This document shows positions 57,201 to 64,000 of a stretch of 64,000 nucleotides of DNA, in pieces. Location: assembly GCF_000143415.4 (NCBI RefSeq), contig NW_003314276.1, positions 2,358,374 through 2,422,373 on the forward strand. The letters are read 5' to 3'. The position numbers and the translations under genes are program-made. Within the stretch, counting starts at the first letter, position 1. Each line of letters starts with the position of its first letter. This DNA comes from Selaginella moellendorffii (Eukaryota; Streptophyta; Lycopodiopsida; Selaginellales; Selaginellaceae). The notes under the pieces were generated by a model, which saw only the letters and a program-made list of their open reading frames with translations, searched no databases and was not told the DNA's origin.

Positions 57201-58255
57201 CGGCTTCTGCTTCTTTGCACTCTACAACTTCTATGCCCTCTGCATCTGGTATGGAGGAACACTACTGGTAGCAAGAAGAATAACCTTCCAGAATTTTGTG
57301 ATCTGCTACAGCGCTCTGGTGTCCGCCGGGCGAGCACTAGCAGAGACCGCAGGAGCAACTCCAGCAGTGGCTCATGGCTTGACAGCAAAAGCATCGGTCC
57401 TCGAGATACTCAACAAGAAAACAGCAGTTTCCGACGTAGAAATGTCTGGAAACGAAGACAACATGCGAGGCGAGGTGGAGTTTCGCGACGTCAGCTTTAC
57501 GTATCCCTCGAGCATGGAAATACTGGTGTTAAAGAACTTCAGCATTAAAGTGGACGCAGGCCAGACTGCAGCATTGGTTGGAAGGAGCGGGACGGGAAAA
57601 TCGACAGTCATAGCTCTGCTGGAGAGATTCTACGAACCAACAGCAGGCACAATTCTCCTAGACGGCAAAGACATGAGGAGCATCCACGTTCACACGCTCA
57701 GGAAACAAATGGCACTGGTAAACCAGGAGCCAGCTTTGTTCGCGATGAGCATCAGAGACAACATAGCGTATGGCCTAGACAACGCGACGGACGCGGAGAT
57801 CATCGAAGCAGCAAGCGTAGCAAACGCACACACATTCATCAGGTACCAAAGAACTCTCCAAGAAAACTCTCTAAAGATGGATGCATGGCAGTGCTCTCCC
57901 GGAGGGATACGAAACAAATGCCGGCGAAGGAGGCGTCCTTCTCTCCGGAGGACAAAAGCAACGCATAGCAATCGCTCGAGCAGTGATGAAAAAGCCAGCG
58001 ATTCTTCTCCTGGACGAAGCAACAAGCGCTCTCGACGGTGAGTCCGAGCGCACCGTCCAGCAAGCCCTGGACAAGATCGTGCACGGCAGCACGGCAAAGA
58101 CGACGATCATCGTCGTCGCTCACAGGCTCTCGACGATCCAACACGCAGATCTCATCGCAGTGATGGAGAATGGCGGGGTTTCGGAACAGGGCAAGCATCA
58201 AGAGCTCCTGGCCAAGAATGGCCGATATTTCGCTCTGATCCACTCTCAGCTCTAG
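54218..58255 (+). CDS. ABCB (MDR/P-glycoprotein type) full ABC transporter
   Basis: Nine exons (54218-54400, 54470-54521, 54580-54749, 54793-55250, 55304-55533, 55584-55894, 55945-56799, 56860-57842, 57892-58255) give 1201 aa, within the usual ABCB length. All junctions are GT-AG and the introns are 43-69 bases. ABCB proteins export auxin, lipids or other compounds across membranes using ATP. Order: TMD1 (about 1-300), NBD1 (Walker [10 protein letters not shown] about 370, Q-loop SQEP, signature ISGGQ about 475, Walker [16 protein letters not shown]), TMD2 (about 590-880), NBD2 (Walker [10 protein letters not shown] about 993, signature LSGGQ about 1097, Walker [17 protein letters not shown]). 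All ATPase motifs are intact; the NBD1 signature has Ile for the first Leu. The N-terminus before TM1 is short. The last intron restores [12 protein letters not shown] across the join. Substrate cannot be told. It converges on the CLE-like gene, with 152 bases between stop codons. Confidence 0.93.
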
Positions 58256-58407
58256 CAATCGAGGAGACGATCGATCCAAACGTACCTAGACATGCTAGCG
58301 CCTTGCCGCCTTGCCGCATTGCCGCCATAAACCCTAAGTAGCTACATTGTGATAGAGATTGATACATATCATCGTTACTCGTTAGGGAGCTATATACTTC
58401 TTCCATT

Positions 58408-58847
58408 CTATCGAGCGTGAGGCTTCCAGCACGAAGACATCTCTTTGACATGCGACGAGTAGGGGTCCTCGGGACCATTTGGAACGTCTCGATCGGGCTT
58501 GGCGACCACCGCCGGAGGATCATTCGATGATGGAGCGGTCTGGAAGTCTCTCCCGCCGCAGCCGCTCGTCCTGTGCTTCATCCGGTACTGCTCCGGATCG
58601 TCAGGGCCGGATGGAGCCTCTCTTTCGGGATTGGAAACCAGCTTCCTCGACTGGATTGGTCCTGCACCAAGAGAGAACAGCCACACTCGTTAGTATCTCG
58701 GATCATCTCGAGAAAAAATCGAATTTTTTTCTTCTTTTTTTGCTCTGGAACGAACGAACCTCCTCCAACGCAGCGAGTCATGAGTGGAAAAAGCAGGAGG
58801 AGGATGATAGCCACAACACGGTGGCTGCTTTTGGCGGATGGAGTCAT
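58408..58847 (-). CDS. Small secreted protein with two CLE-like motifs
   Basis: Two exons (58847-58760, 58661-58408) joined by a 98-base GT-AG intron give 113 aa. The first exon encodes a signal peptide: basic start, then VVAIILLLLFPLMTRC, with cleavage likely after the cysteine region. The second carries two similar motifs, REAPSGPDDPEQ (residues 43-54) and RDVPNGPEDPYS (87-98). They follow the CLE consensus R-x-V-P-x-G-P-x-P with one extra acidic residue before the second-last fixed Pro. CLE peptides are cut from such precursors and act as extracellular ligands of LRR receptor kinases. A clear CLE gene lies 1.5 kb away on the same strand, which supports a relation. Two motifs per precursor and the inserted residue are atypical, so another peptide family remains possible. 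Confidence 0.65.
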
Positions 58848-58849
58848 GG

Positions 58850-60390
58850 CTTTGGCAGTGATGATGGCCAAAGAAACAGCACAGGAGCTAGCTTAATGAT
58901 TCGAAGCACAGCACAAGTTACACAGAGCAAAGCATCATTCACACCTCCAAGCACAGCGTCACAGAAAAAAAAAGGAAAAAAGAATCACAGAAAATGGAGG
59001 AGCAGAATCATACAACTCTACACTTAAAAACCACTCAACTCTCGTCCAACGATCGACAAAGATCTCTCTAGAACACAAGCAGACCTCAACAAAACGGCCG
59101 TTTGCCACTCCCACTCCACAAAGATCCCGCAAGAACACGCCGTATAAATACCCGAGCGACGATGAGACCTTTGCTCGAGGTACTAATCCGTGCTTGGTTT
59201 CTTCGTTTCTTCCTCTTTCGTGTCTTGTCTTGTCCATCTTTTTAACACACACTTACACACACACAGCGCACAAAGCCTTTTGTTTCCAATTCCAACACGG
59301 CCAGACAGACACACACAGAAAGATGGAACACAGCTTTTGCATTCATTCCTGATTTGAGAGCTCTCTCGTTTAACGCATGAGGGATGGATTTAACGGAACG
59401 AATTGGGCAATCAAAGCACAGAATCGTTGGAAGAATAGAAGGAGTCACAGACAAAATGGTGGCGGTGGTGGCGGTGGCGGCGGTGGTGGTGGCGGTGGCG
59501 GTGGCGAAGTTTTGGTGGTGGCGAGCAACGTAGCAGCTTTCCAGGCAGACAAAACTTACAGGAAAGAAAAGCTCGCTCCTGCAGAGGAGACAAGCCTCCA
59601 CAGATTCCAAATGATTCCTGCCCGGAGCTTGCGAGCCTGCTTGGCTTGGATACAAAAAATCCCACTCGCATCCCACTATAACAAAAAAAAGCCAGTAACG
59701 ATCAAAGAAGAACATTTCATGGCTTGTGGAAAGCCTACAAAAGCAAGACAACCAACTTGTTTTTTTCTAATGTTGTGTCGTGTGGCTTCTTTTGGAGAAT
59801 CAATGTCTCTCGTAGATTCTACTGCGGAAACTCCTTGTTTAATCCCCGCAATGTTTTTCTGTGAGGCAATGGCATGGAATCTCTGGGGCGAGGAGATCGA
59901 TGCGTGCTGTCTGTCTGCCTGCCTCTCTGTGTCGAGTTGCTTGCATTATGCTCGAGATCCATGGCGTTGCTCGCCGTGAATTCTTGCGAAGAACAAACCT
60001 TTGCTCCCGGACTTGTTGATGGGTGTTTGTATGATTCTCGTGGAAACACTACTAAACAATGGGGAATTTGAAAGCACAATCCAAGGATTCCCTATGATTG
60101 AGCTCACGTTCCACCCGTCTTTATCACTTGGACTGTTCAACAGCCAAAGTTTCTTCCATATTCCAAAGTTCTCTTCCATCTTTCTTGTCGATTTTTGGTA
60201 CTCTAGAACTACCAACAATGTCGTGACATAAGCTGGTGCTATATTATAATTTTTCAAAAGTCATTATATACATATTTCAGAAGTTCCAAAATTGAATTTT
60301 TTTTCCCTTTTTTTCTTTCGAATCTTCTTTTGCCTGGCATATTCCCAAAATGTAAAGGACGAGAAAAAAACGGAGAATGAAGCTCGTTTT
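58850..60390. other. Intergenic region between the two peptide genes
   Basis: This contains the likely 5' leader and promoter of the 58847 gene (minus). A plus-strand TATAAATA at about 59150 sits in a GC-rich context and could serve a plus-strand transcript starting near 59180. A plus-strand open frame at about 59380-59980 begins at an ATG but is mostly a glycine run and unrelated sequence with no recognised domain; I do not call it a gene. No other coding signal. Confidence 0.4.
59458..59506. repeat. GGT/GGC trinucleotide microsatellite
   Basis: Alternating ggt and ggc units for about 50 bases. It would encode poly-Gly on the plus strand or poly-Thr/Ala on the minus strand. Probably non-coding. 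Confidence 0.9.
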
Positions 60391-60396
60391 TTTTTT

Positions 60397-60993
60397 TCAG
60401 TTCAAATCGGGAATGAGCATGGATGGAGGCGTCGATCTGTGATGTAAAGGATCAGGGCCCCCAGGAACATATCGATCCGGGTGGTCGATTTGATGAACTT
60501 CGCGAACTTCACTGGATCGATTCACATTCACAAGTTTGCGATCATCACCCCCGTGGTGATTCTCAATTGCTACTGTTGCTGCTGCTGCTGCTGCTGCTGC
60601 TTGGTACTCGAGCATCTTTCTTCCCACGAGCTGATTGCTCTCCGGGTGATCCCTGCGTGGTCGCGGTGGGATCCTCTGGCAAGAAGAACTCGTTAGAGTC
60701 TCGAAGAGAAGGAAGAAAACTTTCAAATGCTTTCACAAACCTGCTGGTGGCGGAATCGCGTCCGGAAATTTGGCACATTTCTTGGGAAAGAAACGCAGCC
60801 GGGACAGGGGCGTGTCACCGCCAGCAGCTTCCTAGCCGAGATTCCCCGAGAATCGAAATCTAGAAATCACCAAAAACCAATCAATCAAGAACGAGATGAC
60901 CCAAAAGAGCACACCTGTAGTCACCGAGAGGTAGAAACAACACACGAAAGCCATCAAGAACAGAGCGCTGTGGATCATCGCAGCGCGCGACAT
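60397..60993 (-). CDS. CLE signalling-peptide precursor
   Basis: Three exons (60993-60915, 60859-60741, 60675-60397), with introns of 55 and 65 bases and GT-AG ends, give 158 aa. Exon 1 is a signal peptide (MSRAAMIHSALFLMAFVCC then FYLS). The middle part is basic and variable, with an alanine run (residues about 86-93) encoded by a GCA repeat. Near the C-terminus comes the CLE dodecapeptide RYVPGGPDPLHH (about 134-145), an excellent fit to R-x-V-P-x-G-P-D-P-L-H-H of the CLV3 group. The precursor extends 13 residues past it, to IPDLN. The mature peptide would be secreted, hydroxylated on proline and read by CLV1/PXY-like receptor kinases to control meristem activity. The frame of exon 3 is closed upstream by a stop, which makes the introns necessary. 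No search was run, so the precise CLE member is unknown. Confidence 0.87.
60575..60602. repeat. CTG/GCA trinucleotide repeat inside the CLE exon 3
   Basis: About eight ctg units on the plus strand, giving GCA codons (alanine run) in the minus-strand CLE precursor. Length may vary between alleles. Confidence 0.85.
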
Positions 60994-61151
60994 GGACGAT
61001 CGATCCAGAAAAACCAGAAGAGGAAAAGGAATGATCGATCAAGAAAAACAGAGAAGCTCCAGTACTTTTGAGTCAGTCTTGGCCAGTCCACTCTCCCTTC
61101 TTCTTCTTCAACTTAACAAACATGACCAAATCTATGGAGCAATCTAACAGG

Positions 61152-61158
61152 CTTTATA
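61152..61158 (-). promoter_or_regulatory. Candidate TATA box of the CLE gene
   Basis: The minus strand reads ACTATAAAGCC here, about 160 bases upstream of the CLE ATG at 60993, with a pyrimidine/purine-rich leader between. Position and sequence suit a plant TATA box. Confidence 0.45.
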
Positions 61159-61169
61159 GTAAAACACTG

Positions 61170-61999
61170 GAATTTGGGAACTCGTGACGAATACAGGGAA
61201 ATAATTAAAATAAATACCCCAACTAATTCACTTTAAAAGCCTTTTTTTTTCCTTTAAACTGAATGTAAGATTAGGAAGGAACTGATTACCGACCGATATA
61301 GTTGGTCTAGATTAGTTCGAGTCCTATCAACCACACGCTCCAATCCATCATTCCAAGGGTTTTTAGTATTTCCAATTGCAGGGTGGCGGCAACTTAAGAG
61401 CCCTAAATCGGTGCATGCATGGTGGCGGTGACGAGACATTCCCTCATTTGGGGTGTGCGTGCCACCAGAGTTGATTTCCAAATGTGGCAACCCCCGGGTG
61501 CATCATTTGTACACTCCATGGTACATGGAGTATTTTTACTATGTCCAAGGTTCACACATTCCAGGCTTTAATAGCTTGGGTGCTAATATGATGGCCGCGA
61601 ATATGTGTCCGGCCGTAAAGGAATAATTTCCATATCCGAAAATATCAATCCTATTACGCCTCATCATTCCCGTCCCTGGAATAATCACCCTTGATCACGG
61701 GAAGAAGAATCGGAGAATTTCTCGTTAGTCTTGCTCTGATACAAAGCTGCCAAGGCATAAAAGAATCCAATCAATCAGTTCTCTCAGAGAAAAGCTCTCG
61801 AGTCTCTCTCGCGCGCACAAATACGTACCTGTCGATTCTTTGGAACGGTGAAAACTTATCTGATAGTTGTTCTTTATTGAGTAGCGTTCTTGAACAAAAG
61901 TACTTCACTCTATTGTCCGGTGAGTTGCCCTGTGACGTAAGCATGATCAACTCTAAAGCACGAATCTTTCCATAAAGAAGGGATATAAATCATCACAGA

Positions 62000-62034
<35 letters not shown>

Positions 62035-62095
62035 TTTCTGTGTGCTCGCCCAACAGCTAAGGATGGATTATTATCAATACTTACAGTTTCTGGAA
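61170..62095. other. No recognisable gene; GT/GA microsatellite inside
   Basis: Short frames only. 62000-62034 is a gt run followed by about thirteen ga units. No domain or RNA gene was recognised. Confidence 0.5.
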
Positions 62096-62109
62096 CACGA
62101 TACTGGTTA

Positions 62110-63150
62110 GGAAACCTTGTTTGGCGTCTAATCTCTTTGATCGCTTCCCGGACAGGAATGTGATCTCCTGGACGACGATGCTCGCAGCGTATGCCATATT
62201 GACAAAGCTCGCGAGATCTTCAGTCGAATGCCGGGTCACTCACGGAACTCCATGCTGTCGGCTTACGGAAAGCCAAGTCTAGATCGCAGGCGCTTTTGGG
62301 TTGGATGCACGGGACGTGATCTGAGATCGGCCATGGAGCTCTATCGCTTGATGCCGGCATATGATCTTGCGCCGTGGACTGCAATGCTCTCATGACGTGC
62401 TCTTGCCGGGGAATGCGATGCTGTCTGCCTAATCTTCGCCACTTGAACGGGTCCATTCCATGCCAGAAACATTGTTTCCTGGGGGGCGATGATTGAAAGC
62501 CATGAAATTTTTTTTAAGATTCAATGCGAGATTCTATGGCGTGGCCTCCAATGCTTACAGCATATGCCCGGTTTGGGCATCTTCAAGTGGCAAAGATCAT
62601 TTTTGATGTTTTGCATGAGAAGGGACGCAATGCAATGCTGGAAGCGTACTCAAATAACGAACGTGTTGGCGAGGCCGAGGAATTATTTTTTGTGGGTTTG
62701 CTCGTACACACCTTTCTTGGTTGCAGCATATGCCCGATATGGGTACGATGCCGCAGCGAGATGTTCGATGCTTGCTCGTAACGGCTACCATAAACTCTAG
62801 GAGATAATGCAGCAGCCTGTTGAGTCGAGCTTTGCTTCCGTGCCGAATGCTTGCAGCCACGCCAGGAATGTAGAGGGTGGCATGACTCTGGATTACGGAT
62901 TTATCCCCACGAACCAGCAGTATGGATGCATGATCGATCTCCTGGGACGGCCTACGTTGGAGGTACCAAGAATGCTTTCGTTCCGGGTGGGAGTGATCCT
63001 GGCCTCGTGTTGCTTCCTTTGCGATCGCCCCGGGGAGTTCACCATATTCCCTGTTTGCAAACGCGTTCTCGATCACATAGACGAATCCCTCGATTTTGTG
63101 TTATTTGAGCACGCACTGAAGCGTCCTCCACGACACGACGTGTATATATA
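62110..63150 (+). pseudogene. PPR pseudogene, broken paralogue of PPR2
   Basis: The plus strand tracks the PPR2 coding strand. About 62130-62250 corresponds to FDRFPNKNVISWTTMLAAYA and FNRMPGHNLVSWNSMLSAYG with deletions. About 62320-62400 corresponds to the RSAMELYRLMPAYDL segment. About 62524-62780 corresponds to MAWTSMLAAYATIGHLQKAK and following, with frameshifts. About 62810-63060 gives SVPNACSHARNVEGG, LDYGFIPTNQQYGCMIDLLG and a PGG(V)-like end. The fragment ends near the same point as PPR2. It lies next to an ABCB 3' fragment. Confidence 0.82.
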
Positions 63151-63239
63151 AGTGTGTATTTATATGGTTGTAACATCTATATAGTCTGCCTTTCCTTTGT
63201 TTACAGCATCAATCGTTGACCTTGTTATATAGCTGTATG

Positions 63240-63500
63240 TACTAAGGCAAGCTCAATATTGAGAGGAATACAGCTTCTGCCAACTCCAGGAGACTTTCAA
63301 ATGTGGCAGAACTCCCTTTTGCAAACTTTTTCTGACCGTGAAAAATTCTCTTCCTCTTGTGAGGACGTAATGATTACAGCCTACACTGAAGGTGGAGCAT
63401 GGATAACTTTCATCTATGGAATCAGAATCCAAATATCCCACAGAGTCGGTATCTGCATCTGAATATTCTAGAAAATGGAATCGGCTGCCATATTCGTCAA
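63240..63500 (+). pseudogene. Fragment related to the PPR1 pseudogene 5' flank and N/Q-rich insertion
   Basis: About 63300-63360 ('ttgcaaactttttctgaccgtgaaaaattc') matches the reversed 49165-49200. About 63415-63475 ('atggaatcagaatccaaatatccca..tctgaatattctagaaaa') resembles the insertion in PPR1 at about 18930-18995. Only fragments remain. Confidence 0.5.
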
Positions 63501-63554
63501 GGAAGAACGATATATATCAATCTCTAGGCCTAGACTCCATCACAATGTTATTTA

Positions 63555-64000
63555 GGATTTATGGCGGCACTGCGGCAAGGCGCTAGCAACCCTAGTTACG
63601 TTTTCCTCCTCGATTGCTAGAGCTGAGAGTGGATCGGAGCGAAGTATCAGCCATTGGGCAGTAGCTCTTGTGACTGCGATGAGATCTCCGGCCGGATCGT
63701 CAACAACGATTGTCGTCCAGGGCTTGCGAGACGGCGGACTCGGACTCACCATCGAGAGCTTGTTGAGAAGAATCGTGGCTTTTTTTATCACTGCTCAAGA
63801 GCTTGCTTTTATCCTCTCGAGAGAAGGATGGCCCCCTTCGCCAGCATTTGTTTCGTATCCCTCTGGTAAAGCACTGCCATGCATCCTTCTTTCTTTGTTA
63901 CCTGATAAATGTGCGTTTGCCTTGTCTTCCATACGATCTCTCATGCTCATCGCAAACAAAGCTGGTTCCTGGTTTACCAGTGCCATTTGTTTCCTGAGCG
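63555..64000 (-). pseudogene. ABCB 3'-end pseudogene (runs out of the window)
   Basis: The minus strand from 64000 follows ABCB exon 8 end to the 3' untranslated region: [17 protein letters not shown], a deletion of about 20 codons, the intron 8 sequence, then [14 protein letters not shown]. After that it is damaged over the LSGGQ and Walker B motifs. The ends [18 protein letters not shown] and 'ctagcgccttgccgcagtgccgcc' also match. It lacks a working ATP-binding site. The rest of the copy may lie to the right of the window. Confidence 0.85.

Noticed and set aside
59377-59979. 200-codon plus-strand frame with a glycine run
   Set aside because: The glycine run is a GGT/GGC microsatellite and the rest has no recognised domain and looks random. 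Kept only as a possible transcript region.
60423-60863. 146-codon plus-strand frame over the CLE gene
   Set aside because: Antisense to the CLE precursor; its poly-Leu stretch is the reverse of the GCA repeat.
1-64000. tRNA, rRNA and other structured RNA genes
   Set aside because: I saw no sequence I could confidently fold into a tRNA or match to rRNA or snRNA by eye. A covariance-model scan would be needed to exclude them.

Overview
This window looks like nuclear DNA of a land plant, most likely a lycophyte close to Selaginella moellendorffii (inference from gene style; no search was run). Genes have very short GT-AG introns of about 45-100 bases. Two intronless PLS-class PPR genes sit among many PPR fragments. 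There are plant-type ABCB, AP2 and CLE genes, and the intergenic DNA is packed with decayed Gypsy LTR retrotransposons and a Helitron relic. Nothing bacterial, organellar or viral was seen.

Layout. 1-11.2 kb is an AT-rich graveyard: a partial LTR at the window edge, a WEE1-kinase-like pseudogene (minus), two related repeats that each carry an SMC6-like gene fragment, and a decayed Helitron Rep gene (minus). 11.3-20.6 kb holds two copies of an 'AP2 fragment followed by PPR' module; only the second has an intact PPR gene (17561-20341, 926 codons), and the first is broken by a small LTR element. 20.6-44 kb is a nested retrotransposon block. It contains a 9.2-kb LTR element (25191-34385) bounded by TCCTT target duplications. 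A solo LTR (32322-34067) with perfect CATTC duplications sits inside that element's 3' LTR, and the whole element sits inside an older LTR. Gypsy pol relics flank the block on both sides.

45.7-64 kb is the gene-bearing part. It has a two-domain AP2 transcription factor (45790-47776, plus, 8 exons), a PPR pseudogene (minus), an intact PPR gene (49408-51141, minus) and a full ABCB transporter (54218-58255, plus, 9 exons, 1201 aa). Two secreted-peptide genes on the minus strand follow: a gene with two CLE-like motifs (58408-58847) and a clear CLE precursor with the motif RYVPGGPDPLHH (60397-60993). Broken second copies of the PPR gene and of the ABCB 3' end run to the right edge.

What ties the region together is local segmental duplication. 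AP2+PPR occurs three times, and PPR2+ABCB sequence occurs as the genes, as a fragment just upstream of ABCB, and as a pseudogene pair at the right end. The PPR proteins would act in mitochondria or plastids on RNA, ABCB in membrane transport, AP2 in the nucleus and the CLE peptides outside the cell. They do not form one pathway.
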